This document shows, piece by piece, positions 8,780 to 20,589 of a stretch of 60,370 nucleotides of DNA. Source of the DNA: Deltaproteobacteria bacterium (GTDB lineage Bacteria > Desulfobacterota > Binatia > UBA9968); assembly GCA_016874755.1 (NCBI GenBank), contig VGTH01000032.1:1-60370 (forward strand). The letters are read 5' to 3'. The notes beneath the pieces were generated by a model. The model worked only from the letters and a program-made list of their open reading frames with translations, had not been told where the DNA came from and did not search any database. Position numbers and translations under genes: made by a program. Each line of letters starts with the position of its first letter. The first letter of the stretch is position 1.

Positions 8780-9811
8780 TTACAGGCCGTATAGCGCCCG
8801 CGCGTTGTCGTCGAGGATCTTATTGACCACCGGCGCCGGCACCTGGCCGTCTTCTTTCAGTTTGCGCAACGCGAGAATCTCCGACGAGGTGTCGTTGTGA
8901 CCGTAGTCGGTGCCGATCACCAGCATATCATCGCCGGAGTATCGCAACACGGTCGGCAGGTCGTCGTCAGTCTGGCAGGCCACCCAAATTTTATTTTTGC
9001 GCAGCACCTGGCTCTTGTCGACCTTGGTCCCGCCGCGCTCATAGCGGCGCGCGTAGTCGTGAACGACGTAGGGAACCCACTGCGCGCTCACTTCGATAAA
9101 CGCCCATTTCGTTTTGGGAAACTTTTCGGGGATTTTATAAAAGATCAACGAATGAAACGAGCCGACGACCGCGAGCTTGAAGCGGTTGAAGCCGCATTCG
9201 TCGGCAAAATAGTCATGCACCGCGAAGCTGCCGGTCGCCGAATGCACGCAAATCGGCAGATCGAGTTTCCCCGCTTCTTCGTAGAGCGGAAAGAAATAGG
9301 AATCGTGCAGCCGCTTCTCGCCTTCGAGGCCGCGAATAAAAATACCGCAGGCGCCGTTTTCTTTGGCATGGCGCGCCTCTTTCAAAGCTTCGTCCATGGA
9401 CAACAACGGCAGCACTGCAACCCAACGCAGGCGATCGGGCGCTTTTTTCCAGATATCGATCAGCCAGCGATTGTAGCTGCGCGTCACGCCAAGCTCGACA
9501 TCGGGACGTTTGGTAAACGGTCGCAGGAACACCGTCGGGTAGAGCACCTGGACGTCGACGTTTAACTCATCCATATGTTTCAAGCGCGCCGCGATATCTT
9601 CCATTTCGCGCGATTCACGCGTGGTGTCGTCGTAGCCGACGTTGCGCGCTTTGCCGAGATAGGTTTCATCGATCAGCCACGATTCCCCGCCCGAAGTCGG
9701 ATCACTGGGCGTCGGCACAATGCGCGGCCGCAGGGCGCGCTCCGATTCCAACATATAAGACCAAGTCCGCTCGGTCTCCAAAACATGTGCGTCTGAGTCG
9801 ATGACTGCCAT
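8780..9811 (-). CDS. Amidohydro_2-family metal-dependent hydrolase
   Basis: The product has the amidohydrolase-2 pattern with a DxDxH first motif (IDSDAHVLE), a mid-barrel ICVHSATGS, and the terminal metal Asp in IGTDYGHND. ATG 9811 is preferred over the in-frame TTG at 9817 because AGGAGG sits at 9821-9826, nine bases upstream. The protein is a close paralogue of the one at 19441-20514: both have ERTWxYM near the start and TDYGHND plus EILALRxL near the end. The family covers decarboxylases and hydrolases of small aromatic or lactone substrates. The substrate is unknown. Confidence 0.9.
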   Translation of the reverse strand: MAVIDSDAHVLETERTWSYMLESERALRPRIVPTPSDPTSGGESWLIDETYLGKARNVGYDDTTRESREMEDIAARLKHMDELNVDVQVLYPTVFLRPFTKRPDVELGVTRSYNRWLIDIWKKAPDRLRWVAVLPLLSMDEALKEARHAKENGACGIFIRGLEGEKRLHDSYFFPLYEEAGKLDLPICVHSATGSFAVHDYFADECGFNRFKLAVVGSFHSLIFYKIPEKFPKTKWAFIEVSAQWVPYVVHDYARRYERGGTKVDKSQVLRKNKIWVACQTDDDLPTVLRYSGDDMLVIGTDYGHNDTSSEILALRKLKEDGQVPAPVVNKILDDNARALYGL

Positions 9812-9813
9812 AA

Positions 9814-10031
9814 TCAAAGTCCTCCTAATCTCGGCCCCGTGCCGCGCGCCGGCGGCTGCCTGCCGGCCTTCTCGGTTTTCGATCCCACTGAATTATTGCA
9901 CCCCTGGCAGGTATAGTCGTACAACTCGCCGTCGGGCAATACCAGCAGCAAGCGCTGGCGCACCGGCATGGCGCGCTTGCACTTGTCACAATAGAGAACG
10001 CCGCGTTAAATTCGCCAAACTGCTCCGCCAT
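9814..10031 (-). pseudogene. Small zinc-ribbon protein gene, frameshifted
   Basis: ATG 10031 opens MAEQFGEF, but the informative part is in another minus frame: CDKCKRAMPVRQRLLLVLP then YDYTCQGCN, a two-CxxC zinc ribbon, ending at TGA 9816-9814. That frame has no start of its own; a TAA lies five codons before the first Cys codon. A one-base indel at about 9995-10010 would join MAEQFGEF to the ribbon and give a protein of about 70 residues. The stop lies two bases before the ATG of the amidohydrolase, whose ribosome site is inside this gene, so the two were once co-translated. Confidence 0.55.
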
Positions 10032-10048
10032 AGGTTACTCGGATATTT

Positions 10049-10124
10049 TCGCGCAAAGAACGCCAAGGCCGCAAAGTTTCGGAACCAACTGAATTTCTTT
10101 GCGACCTTTGCGCCTTTGCGCGAG
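10049..10124. repeat. GCGCAAAG-family palindromic spacer repeat
   Basis: The left arm (CGCGCAAAG, about 10050-10058) and the right arm (CTTTGCGCG, about 10114-10122) face each other around an AT-richer loop. The half copy at 4290-4335 matches the right arm. It lies just 3' of the EF-G2-like gene. Confidence 0.6.
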
Positions 10125-10131
10125 GCTATTC

Positions 10132-12219
10132 TCAGTGCTCGGCCTGCTTTCTCGCCTTCGCTTCTTTAATCACCTTCTCGGCCAAGTGCGCCGGCAATTC
10201 TTCGTAGTGGGAAAACTCCATGTGAAACTCGCCGCGGCCGCTGGTGATCGAGCGCAGATCGGGGGCGTATTTCAACACTTCCGCCATCGGCACTTTCGAT
10301 TTGATCACCTGGGTGTGCCCCTTGGTGTCCATGCCGAGCACTTTGCCGCGCCGGCTGTTCAGGTCGCCGATCACGTCACCCATGCAATCGTCGGGCACCG
10401 TCACTTCCATGCTCATCACCGGTTCGAGCAAGACCGGCTTGGCTTTTTCCACGGCGTTGCGAAAGCCCATGGAGGCGGCGATCTTGAAGGCCATATCTGA
10501 CGAATCGACGTCATGATACGAGCCGTCATAGAGCGTTACTTTGACATCCACCATCGGATAGCCGGCCAAGTGGCCATGGGTCATCGCCTCGCGCACGCCC
10601 TTTTCCACCGCAGGTATATAGTTGCGCGGAATCGCGCCGCCGACGATCTCGTCGACGAACTCAAAGCCAGCGCCCGAGGGGAGCGGTTCGATTTTTATCC
10701 AGGTGTCGCCAAATTGGCCGTGGCCGCCGGTCTGCTTCTTCAAACGGCCTTGGGCGCTCGACTTACCGCGAATGGTTTCCTTATAGGGCACCTTCGGCGC
10801 TTTGAGCACGACTTCGGCGCCGTACTTGCGCTTGAGCTTTTCGACGATGACCTCGACATGCTGTTGGCCCATGCCGGAAAGAATGAAGTCGCGGGTTTCC
10901 TCGTCGCGATGGAGCTCGATGGTTTGGTCTTCCTCCATCATCTTGTGCAAGCCCTGCGGCAACTTATCTTCGTCAGCTTTGCTTTTGGGTTCCAACGCAA
11001 AGGAAATATTCGGCGAAAAATGCACCGGCGCGGCATACTGGATCGGCGCCTTCTCATCGCACAGCGTATCGCCGGTGGCGACGTCTTTGAACTTGGCCAC
11101 TGCAACGATCTCACCGGCCACCGCGTCTTTGATCGCTTCCTGCTTCTTGCCTTCCAAACGAAAGAGATGGCCAGTGCGCTCCTTCACCTGCTTGTTGGAG
11201 TCATAGATCGGCGCATCCTGGGCCAGTTTGCCGGAAAGAATCTTCAGCACCGAGAGCTTGCCGGCGAAGGGATCGATGATGGTCTTGAACACGTAGGCTG
11301 AGAATGGCGCATCGGCGGCACGCGGCCGTTTTTCCGTTTCGCGAGTGACCGGGTTGGTCCCTTCGATGGCTCCTTCGTCGAGCGGCGATGGCAAATAGTC
11401 CAGCGCCGCGTCCATCAACTGGGCAATGCCGATTTGCCGCGCTGCCGAGCCATAAACGATCGGAAACAGCGTGCGTTCGCAGGTCGCCTTGCGGATGGCT
11501 TTCTTAATTTCTTCAGCGCTCAATTCTTGACCGTCGAGATATTTTTCCAACAGGGCGTCGTCGGTCTCGGACACCGCTTCCAACATCTTTTGGCGCATGT
11601 CGTCCGCTTCGGCCCTGAGATCAGCAGGAACGTCAGCTTCGCTAAATTTGCCGGTGTCGCCGTCGTAGATAAAGGCTTTCATCGTCAAGAGGTCCACCAC
11701 ACCTTTGAACTCAGCCTCGGCACCGATGGGCATTTGCAGATGGACGCCCTTGGCTTCGAGATTCTTAAGTACCTCATCGACGCGCTCGACCACCCCGGAC
11801 TGCTCGTGATCGACTTTGTTGACGAAAATAATTCGGCTCACGCCGTCGTCATTGGCTTGATTCCAAAGCCGCTCCGCTTCGACCCGCAGCCCCACCGAAG
11901 GATTCAGGACAAAAACCGCTCCATCGACGCCACGCAAACAATGAAAAGCGTCGGCAAGAAACGCGGCATAGCCTGGCATGTCGACCAGGCTTAATAAATG
12001 TTTTTTCCAATTGATGGAGTGGAAGGCGGACGAGATCGAAACATGGTGCTTGATCTCTTCGGGCTCGTGGTCCAAGACCGACGTGCCGTCCTGTACTTTT
12101 CCCAGCCGCTGAGTCGCCCCCGCCGCAAACAGCATCGCCTCGCCGAGCGAGGTCTTGCCCGCGCCCCCGTGACCCAGAATGCCGACGTTACGAAGTTTTT
12201 CGAGCTCCGCTACAGCCAT
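10132..12219 (-). CDS. EF-G paralogue (EF-G2-like translational GTPase)
   Basis: The 695-residue protein has the five-domain EF-G architecture. The G domain shows GHGGAGKTS (16-24), DMPGY (80-84) and NKVD (134-137); domain IV has GHGQFGDTWIKIEPL; domain V ends in SRRGKVLGM and TSGRGEFHMEFSHYEELP. The catalytic His of canonical EF-G (DTPGH) is Tyr, as I recall for Thermus EF-G2. Factors of this group bind ribosomes, but their cellular job is not settled. The ATG at 12219 follows GGAGGGG. It lies downstream of coaX on the same strand. Confidence 0.9.
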   Translation of the reverse strand: MAVAELEKLRNVGILGHGGAGKTSLGEAMLFAAGATQRLGKVQDGTSVLDHEPEEIKHHVSISSAFHSINWKKHLLSLVDMPGYAAFLADAFHCLRGVDGAVFVLNPSVGLRVEAERLWNQANDDGVSRIIFVNKVDHEQSGVVERVDEVLKNLEAKGVHLQMPIGAEAEFKGVVDLLTMKAFIYDGDTGKFSEADVPADLRAEADDMRQKMLEAVSETDDALLEKYLDGQELSAEEIKKAIRKATCERTLFPIVYGSAARQIGIAQLMDAALDYLPSPLDEGAIEGTNPVTRETEKRPRAADAPFSAYVFKTIIDPFAGKLSVLKILSGKLAQDAPIYDSNKQVKERTGHLFRLEGKKQEAIKDAVAGEIVAVAKFKDVATGDTLCDEKAPIQYAAPVHFSPNISFALEPKSKADEDKLPQGLHKMMEEDQTIELHRDEETRDFILSGMGQQHVEVIVEKLKRKYGAEVVLKAPKVPYKETIRGKSSAQGRLKKQTGGHGQFGDTWIKIEPLPSGAGFEFVDEIVGGAIPRNYIPAVEKGVREAMTHGHLAGYPMVDVKVTLYDGSYHDVDSSDMAFKIAASMGFRNAVEKAKPVLLEPVMSMEVTVPDDCMGDVIGDLNSRRGKVLGMDTKGHTQVIKSKVPMAEVLKYAPDLRSITSGRGEFHMEFSHYEELPAHLAEKVIKEAKARKQAEH

Positions 12220-12248
12220 AACTGAGATTCCCCTCCTTCAGGATCAAT

Positions 12249-13043
12249 CTATTTTTGCGCTCGCGTTTTTACTTCTTGCAGTGAGTTCCTTTCATAGATC
12301 AGCCTCAGCCCCTCCAGCGTCAGAAATTCATCGACTTCATGGATCGTCGAACATTCCGACGCGACCAACGGCGCCAAGCCGCCGGTGGCGACCACTTTGG
12401 CGTCGATGGCATGTTCTTTTTGAATGCGCTCCACCAGGCCGTCGACCAGGCCGACGTAGCCGTAAAAGATTCCCGCTTGAATCGAGGTCACGGTATTGCG
12501 TCCGACAACCTCCTTGGGCTTGACAATTTCGATGCGCGGCAGCTTCGACGCCCGTTGAAACAACGCTTCGAGCGAAATCGACAGACCGGGCGCGATGGCG
12601 CCGCCGACGTACTCGCCTTTTTTGGAAATCAGATCGATGGTCGTCGCCGTGCCAAAATCAACGACGATGCAGGTGTCATGATACTTTTCGTAGGCGGCGA
12701 TGCCGTTGACGATGCGATCCGCGCCGACGTCTTTGGGGCTCTCGTAGAGAATCGGCATACCGGTCTTGATGCCCGGGCCGACAATGAGCGGCTCCAGTTT
12801 AAAAAATTTCTGCGCCAGCTCCTGGATGACCGTCAGCATCGGCGGCACCACACAAGAGACCACGATGGCAGTGATCTGATTGGGCCGAATCGCCGCGTTT
12901 TGCACCAGCTGCGTGATGATGACACCGTACTCGTCGGCGGTGCGCTCGGCGACCGTCAAGAGCCGCCAGTGGTTCACCAGTTTGTTGCCCTGGTAGAGGC
13001 CCAGAACGATGTTGGTGTTACCGATATCGATGGCTAACAACAT
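12249..13043 (-). CDS. coaX: Type III pantothenate kinase
   Basis: The 264-residue CoaX carries the ASKHA phosphate-binding start [17 protein letters not shown], a [15 protein letters not shown] block, [24 protein letters not shown] and a C-terminal [11 protein letters not shown]. It phosphorylates pantothenate, the first step of coenzyme A synthesis, and needs a monovalent cation. An in-frame extension to 13295 is open but has no family signal, so ATG 13043 is chosen. It follows birA after five bases, the classical birA-coaX pairing. Confidence 0.95.
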   Translation of the reverse strand: MLLAIDIGNTNIVLGLYQGNKLVNHWRLLTVAERTADEYGVIITQLVQNAAIRPNQITAIVVSCVVPPMLTVIQELAQKFFKLEPLIVGPGIKTGMPILYESPKDVGADRIVNGIAAYEKYHDTCIVVDFGTATTIDLISKKGEYVGGAIAPGLSISLEALFQRASKLPRIEIVKPKEVVGRNTVTSIQAGIFYGYVGLVDGLVERIQKEHAIDAKVVATGGLAPLVASECSTIHEVDEFLTLEGLRLIYERNSLQEVKTRAQK

Positions 13044-13048
13044 GCGGT

Positions 13049-13849
13049 TCAATCTTCCACAGGAATCACGTCGCCGGCCAAAATCCGCTCCCGCGCGCCG
13101 TTTTCGCGCTCGATGATCAACGCGCCGTCGCGGTCGATGCCCTGGGCGTGGCCGACAATGGTTTGGTCGATCATCTCCACCCGAACAAGGCGCCGATGCA
13201 AAGCAAAATAGCTCTGCCAACGCGCGGCAACGGCGGCAAAACCCGACTCCTGGAGAATTCCATAACACCTGTCGAGGTCGTGAATCAATCGGCAAATGAA
13301 GGATTCGCGGTCAACTGGCTGGCCGCGTAATTCCAATAAAGAGCTGGCGCGTTGGCGAATTTCCTCGGGCATGGCGCGCACTGGAAAATTGAGGTTCACC
13401 CCGATGCCGAGAATGACAAATTCCAATCGCTCGGCGCTGCACGAAGACTCGGTGAGAATGCCCGCCAACTTCTTGCCGCCGACCAGAATATCGTTGGGCC
13501 ACTTGATCGTCGGCTGCATTGGAATGAATGCGGCAACGGCATCGGCCAACGCCACCGCCGCGGCGAGGGTGACTTGCGGCGCATCCACCGGCGCCAGTCG
13601 CGGGCGCAAAATGAAAGATATGTAAAGATTGACAAACGGCGGCGACACCCAGCTGCGGCCCAGCCGGCCGCGCCCGGCGCTCTGCTGCTCGGCGATGACG
13701 ATCTCACCATCGGCTGCGCCGTTTTCAGCCAGCTGACGGGCGACTTTGTTGGTAGAGTCGGTTTCTAAGAGATGATGGAGGTTTGCGCCGAGGCGCGTTG
13801 TGACGAGGCCGGCTTGAATGCGCGAGAGTTGTAATGATGAGTCTGGCAT
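13049..13849 (-). CDS. birA: Biotin--[acetyl-CoA-carboxylase] ligase, no HTH domain
   Basis: The 266-residue enzyme has the biotin protein ligase core [21 protein letters not shown] (biotinyl-AMP loop) and [18 protein letters not shown], followed by a small C-terminal SH3-like domain ending [12 protein letters not shown]. The N-terminal winged helix of bifunctional BirA is absent, so it should biotinylate carboxylase subunits without repressing transcription. It lies between nadC and coaX, separated from nadC by the palindromic repeat at 13852-13940. Confidence 0.95.
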   Translation of the reverse strand: MPDSSLQLSRIQAGLVTTRLGANLHHLLETDSTNKVARQLAENGAADGEIVIAEQQSAGRGRLGRSWVSPPFVNLYISFILRPRLAPVDAPQVTLAAAVALADAVAAFIPMQPTIKWPNDILVGGKKLAGILTESSCSAERLEFVILGIGVNLNFPVRAMPEEIRQRASSLLELRGQPVDRESFICRLIHDLDRCYGILQESGFAAVAARWQSYFALHRRLVRVEMIDQTIVGHAQGIDRDGALIIERENGARERILAGDVIPVED

Positions 13850-13851
13850 GT

Positions 13852-13940
13852 TTCACCACGAAGGTACGAAGGACACGAAGTCCGGAATGAGACTTTCTCG
13901 ATTTCCTCTTAACTTCGCCTCCTTCGTGTCTTCGTGGTGA
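13852..13940. repeat. CACGAAG-family palindromic spacer repeat, copy 2
   Basis: The left arm (TTCACCACGAAGG from 13852) and the right arm (CTTCGTGTCTTCGTGGTGA, ending 13940) form a long hairpin in the nadC-birA spacer. Its arms match the copy at 34203-34294 more closely than the copy at 8688-8771. Confidence 0.75.
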
Positions 13941-13949
13941 GTCCGATCC

Positions 13950-14798
13950 TTACACATTCATCGTAATCTTCATGTTGAAGTCCACCACGGGAGCGGAGTG
14001 GGTCAATGCGCCGGAGGAAATAAAATCGACGCCGGTCTCGGCGACCTGGCGGATCGATTCCAACGTGATACCGCCGGAGGCCTCGACCCAGGCGCGCTTG
14101 TTGACGAAATTTACCGCCTCGGCCATTTGCGGCAACGTCATGTTATCGAGCATGATCACGTCGGCGCTTGCCTCGATCGCTTCCTGCACCTGTTTCATGC
14201 TGCCGGCTTCGACTTCGACCTTAGCCATAAACGGCGCATGGCGCCGCACCGCTTTCACCGCTTCGCCAATCGAACCGGTCGCCTCGATGTGATTGTCTTT
14301 GACCAGGGCGGCATCGTAGAGGCCAATGCGATGATTGGTGCCGCCGCCCATGCGCACGGCATATTTCTGCAACGTGCGCAGCCCCGGTGTGGTCTTGCGC
14401 GTGTCGAGCACCTTGCACGGAAAGTCTTTCACTGCATCGACAAGTTTTTTCGTCAGCGTCGCCGTGCCGGATAGCTGCTGCAAAAAATTCAGCGCCGTGC
14501 GCTCGCCGAGGAGCAGCGCGCGCACCGGGCCGACGGCCTCTGCGGCCACCGTTGCGGCGGTCACCGACGCGCCGTCCTTGACGAAGTGGTGGATCTGCAC
14601 CTTCGGGTCGATGAAATAAAAAATCCGCTCGAGCAGCACCAGACCGGCAACGACCCCGTCTTTCTTGGCGCGAAACAATCCCTTGCCTTGGGCGTCGGCG
14701 GCGATGGTCGCCATCGTCGCCAAGTCGCCGGCGCCGATGTCTTCGTCCAACGCGTCGCGGATCAAGCGCTCGATTTGCGGGCTGACTAGAATATCCAT
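13950..14798 (-). CDS. nadC: Nicotinate-nucleotide pyrophosphorylase (quinolinate PRTase)
   Basis: The 282-residue NadC has GERTALNFLQQLSGTAT, the substrate-binding LDTRKTTPGLR, YAVRMGGGTNHRIGLYDAALVKDNH and VEASGGITLESI. It makes nicotinate mononucleotide from quinolinate and PRPP, with loss of CO2, in de novo NAD synthesis. nadA and nadB are not in the window. Only five bases separate it from the end of valS upstream, so it is probably co-transcribed with valS. Confidence 0.96.
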   Translation of the reverse strand: MDILVSPQIERLIRDALDEDIGAGDLATMATIAADAQGKGLFRAKKDGVVAGLVLLERIFYFIDPKVQIHHFVKDGASVTAATVAAEAVGPVRALLLGERTALNFLQQLSGTATLTKKLVDAVKDFPCKVLDTRKTTPGLRTLQKYAVRMGGGTNHRIGLYDAALVKDNHIEATGSIGEAVKAVRRHAPFMAKVEVEAGSMKQVQEAIEASADVIMLDNMTLPQMAEAVNFVNKRAWVEASGGITLESIRQVAETGVDFISSGALTHSAPVVDFNMKITMNV

Positions 14799-14803
14799 GT
14801 CCG

Positions 14804-17551
<2,748 letters not shown>

Positions 17552-17581
17552 GGCCTAATTTATATTCTTCCTTTAATCAAA

Positions 17582-18079
17582 CTAATCTTCCTCGACGATC
17601 TCGGTGAGCTCGATGACCCCTGCCGGCTGATCTTCCACAAGCGGCGCCAGCGGCGCCTCGGCTTTCTGCTTCTTAGTCGGCACTGGGCGTGCCCCGCGCT
17701 TCGGCCGTTCCGTTTCCGGCGCTTCCACTGCGGCGCCAGTCTCGCTGCTAAAACATTGGCGCAGAGCCGTTTTCAAGCCATCTCTACCGATCGGCGCCTG
17801 CAAGCGCGCCAGTCCAGCACGCTCAGCCATTGGGACCCCTTCGACGCCATCGATCAACACCATGGGCAGCGACGCACTGCGCAGCGCTTCTAGAGTTTCT
17901 TCGGTTAGGGCACCGGTTTCCTGCAACGCCGCAAGATCGACAACTAGCGCGTCAAACTCTGCTGCAGCAATTTTATTGTCGAGCCGGGCAATCGATTTCA
18001 CGTCATGTTCCGGCGCCAGCGCCGCAAGCAACGCATGCCGCAGCATGCGCTGCGGTTCTATCACCAAGATTCTGCTCAT
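17582..18079 (-). CDS. Pseudo-receiver protein with charged tail
   Basis: About 165 residues. The first 110 look like a receiver fold (MSRILVIEPQRMLRHALLAAL, then DALVVDLAAL carrying the Asp, and LQAPIGRDGLKTALRQCF). Key residues differ from phosphorylatable receivers: the acidic pair is EP, and the conserved Lys of the KP motif is Gln. The remaining 55 residues are low-complexity, Pro/Lys-rich and acidic at the end (ELTEIVEED). ATG 18079 is chosen over GTG 18085. The gene sits 30 bases upstream of valS and diverges from tRNA-Leu. A phosphorylation-independent adaptor is possible but unproven. Confidence 0.55.
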   Translation of the reverse strand: MSRILVIEPQRMLRHALLAALAPEHDVKSIARLDNKIAAAEFDALVVDLAALQETGALTEETLEALRSASLPMVLIDGVEGVPMAERAGLARLQAPIGRDGLKTALRQCFSSETGAAVEAPETERPKRGARPVPTKKQKAEAPLAPLVEDQPAGVIELTEIVEED

Positions 18080-18165
18080 AGGCACCCGTTAAATTGGCGT
18101 TTATCTTGACAACGCCCTGAACCCCAAGTTACAAAGAATCCGGCAATTGTGAGACCCATGTTTGA

Positions 18166-18252
18166 GCGAAAGTGGCGGAATTGGCAGACGCGCAGGACTC
18201 AGGATCCTGTGGGGTAACACCCGTAGGGGTTCAACTCCCCTCTTTCGCACCA
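18166..18252 (+). tRNA. tRNA-Leu(CAG)
   Basis: The acceptor arms GCGAAAG (18166) and CTTTCGC (18242-18248) pair and are followed by A and an encoded CCA. The D-arm (TGGCGGAATTGGCAGACGC) and T-arm (GGGGTTCAACTCCCC) are standard, a long variable arm (TGGGGTAACACCC) marks a class II leucine tRNA, and the anticodon loop CTCAGGA gives CAG. Confidence 0.95.
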
Positions 18253-18454
18253 AATCACCTGCTTTTTAGCACACAAGTCGAAGATTCTCTATTCTCTTTG
18301 GGCGATTCTCAAAACTAGCCGCCGAAGCTGGTGACGACCGTCCTAGTCAAGACGCGAGATCAAACCTGCGGATACGTGCCGGCGCAAGCCGGCGCGGGGG
18401 CGCAAGTGCCAAGCAAGATAGAATATGAGTGGGTTAGTTAGCTAAAGAAGAGTA

Positions 18455-18504
18455 GAACAAAATAGCAGGGCCGTGCCCGGCAATCCCCGAACGCGGTCCC
18501 TGCT
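18455..18504 (-). terminator. Rho-independent terminator of the TPR gene
   Basis: On the minus strand AGCAGGGACCG (18504-18494) pairs with CGGCCCTGCT (18473-18464) and is followed by ATTTTGTTCT. It lies directly after the stop of the TPR gene at 18512. Confidence 0.6.
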
Positions 18505-18511
18505 GGTGCCG

Positions 18512-19180
18512 TTACATGCTGGATTCGGACACCGAGGTTGCGGCTACGCCGGCCTCGAAGGCATCGAGCGCCCACGGACAGCGGATGGCGAGCCAGGGAT
18601 TTTCGCCGAGCAGCTTTTTCAGAATGCCGCGCGCCCGCTCATCGGTGGGTTCCGCTTTGGCCGATTCGGTCAAAGCCCACGCCGCACCCAATGGGTTACT
18701 CTGTCCCATGAGACTAATGCCCAGGTTGCGGTAGGCGCTGGCGCGCGACCAATCGAGCTCCAGAGCCTTTCGGCAGTGGCGTTCGCCTTCTGGGTAGCGA
18801 CCCAACGAATTCAAACAGAAACCTATATTATTGAGCAGCACGTATTTGATCTTGCTGGTCGTCGGTTCCAGCGCCAGCGCGGCGTTAAAATGTTTGACAG
18901 CGTGCTCTAGATCTTTCTCGTCAGTGGCGATCTGACCGAGCGCAAGAAAGCAGTGGACTTTGTGCTCGCCGTTCTCACTGGTCCCGACAAAGCGTTGCAA
19001 CAAGGCTTTGGCGGCATTGAGCCGATCCATGCCGCGATAATAACCTACAACAAACAACATCCAGCGAAAGTACTCGTCCGGTGTCGAGCTCTTTTGCAAA
19101 CGCTCGAGCAGCATCTTCTCAGTGTGCTGGGTCGGCGTATCGGTCGATGAAGGTAAGTTTTTCTTTTCGTCGTTATTCAT
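18512..19180 (-). CDS. Tetratricopeptide-repeat protein
   Basis: A 222-residue soluble protein with a short polar N-terminus and then at least three TPR-like helix pairs (VHCFLALGQIATDEKDLEHAVKHF, NNIGFCLNSLGRYPEGERHCRKAL, AYRNLGISLMGQSNPLGAAWAL). TPR proteins are protein-binding scaffolds; the partner is unknown. ATG 19180 has GGAG five bases upstream, better than the upstream TTG in the same frame. It appears monocistronic, closed by the terminator at 18455-18504. Confidence 0.8.
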   Translation of the reverse strand: MNNDEKKNLPSSTDTPTQHTEKMLLERLQKSSTPDEYFRWMLFVVGYYRGMDRLNAAKALLQRFVGTSENGEHKVHCFLALGQIATDEKDLEHAVKHFNAALALEPTTSKIKYVLLNNIGFCLNSLGRYPEGERHCRKALELDWSRASAYRNLGISLMGQSNPLGAAWALTESAKAEPTDERARGILKKLLGENPWLAIRCPWALDAFEAGVAATSVSESSM

Positions 19181-19440
19181 GGTCTCCGGTAAGAGCAACG
19201 CCGATACCAGGGACCAAAGCGACTCTAAAATGCGAAATTGCGCTCTCCCCTACTAAATAACTCAAACCGGTTGGGTGTTGGATTGGAAATCGCTCAGAAC
19301 GCCGACTGAGACAGGGCAGCTGCACCCGAGTTGCGGCATGCGCCCCCGGAGTTGACGTCGTTTTTCAACTTTCTTGACAAGAAATCCTGCCTGAACAGCG
19401 AATGAGAGCAGTAGACAACTTTCCCAAGGGTTGGTTTGTG

Positions 19441-20514
19441 CTACAGCGCGAACAGACACCTCGGGTTGTCGTCGACGATCTTTTGATATTGCCCTTCAGT
19501 GATCATGCCGCTAGTTCTGAGATTACGCAGCGCCAAGATTTCCGTCGACTGATCATTGTGACCATAGTCGGTGCCGATTGTGATGTTGTCTTCGCCGGAG
19601 TATTTCAAGATGTAGTCGACATCATCGTCGGTTTGGCAAGTGACGAACTGGCGATATTCTTTCATCGGGTTGGCGGGCAGCTCCTTGCCCTGGGTTCCCC
19701 AACGGCGCTGCAAGTCTTTGACGACGTACGGGATCCAATTGGCCGCTGCTTCAGCCCAGTGAAAACGCAGCTTGGGGAACTGGATCGGCACTTCGCCCAT
19801 GATGATCGAATGAAATGCGCCGATCACCGGAATGCGAAACTTCCAGAAGCTGCCGCCGCCGTTGTATTGGGACACCATGTCGGCGTTGGCCGGGCTGCCA
19901 TTGCCGACGTGGACGCCGACCATCATGCCCAGGCGGCATACCTCGTCATAGAGCGGATAGAAATAAGGGTCGCTGATCATGCGCGTGCCCTCGATGCCGC
20001 GCATGAAAACGCCGACGGCACCGTTCTGTTTGCAGAAGTTGAGCTCTTCCAGAGATGCCTTCATATCGAGCAGCGGCAAGACACAAATCCAGCGCAGACG
20101 CCCGGCGCCCTGTTTCCAAATATCGGCGAGCCAACGATTGTAGCCCTTGCTGATGGCAATCTCCCAGGCCGGTTTGTCACTGATTTGCTCGATGAACATG
20201 GTCGGGTAAATCACCTGGATGTCGATGCCGAGCTCATCCATGTGTTTGACCCGTGCCGCGACATTTTCCATCTCGCGGGTCTCTTGCGAGGTGCCCATCA
20301 CGCGACCCGTGCGGCGCGCCACGTCGTCCATTTCCTGCGCGGTCATGACCACGCGCACAAGACCGCGAATTTTTCCGTCGATGAACCAAAACTCGCCCTT
20401 GCCTTCGCCGCGCGGTTTGACGATCACCGGCCGGTATTTCTGATCGGCCTTCTCCATATAGTCCCAAGTGCGTTCACTTTCGACGACGTGTGCATCGGAA
20501 TCGATGGTTGCCAT
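19441..20514 (-). CDS. Amidohydro_2-family metal-dependent hydrolase
   Basis: The 357-residue product is a close paralogue of the one at 8780-9811: it starts MATIDSDAHVVESERTW, carries the mid-barrel VGVHVGNGSP and FHWAEAAANWIPYVVKD, and ends with IGTDYGHNDQSTEILALRNL. ATG 20514 follows GAGGAGGG with good spacing, so the frame upstream to 20550 is excluded. The metal-ligand set (DxDxH, His, Asp) looks intact. The substrate is unknown; relatives include decarboxylases of aromatic acids. No obvious operon partner. Confidence 0.9.
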   Translation of the reverse strand: MATIDSDAHVVESERTWDYMEKADQKYRPVIVKPRGEGKGEFWFIDGKIRGLVRVVMTAQEMDDVARRTGRVMGTSQETREMENVAARVKHMDELGIDIQVIYPTMFIEQISDKPAWEIAISKGYNRWLADIWKQGAGRLRWICVLPLLDMKASLEELNFCKQNGAVGVFMRGIEGTRMISDPYFYPLYDEVCRLGMMVGVHVGNGSPANADMVSQYNGGGSFWKFRIPVIGAFHSIIMGEVPIQFPKLRFHWAEAAANWIPYVVKDLQRRWGTQGKELPANPMKEYRQFVTCQTDDDVDYILKYSGEDNITIGTDYGHNDQSTEILALRNLRTSGMITEGQYQKIVDDNPRCLFAL

Positions 20515-20589
20515 GATGGAGCCCTCCTCTCTGGCGCGACTGTCGCGCAAATCGGCGCTGGAAGCAAATATTTTCCTCGGGCCATGCGC

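Noticed and set aside
18377-18392. GCCGGC-GCAA-GCCGGC hairpin after tRNA-Leu as a terminator
   Set aside because: No U-tract on either strand and about 125 bases beyond the tRNA end; kept as chance or a repeat.
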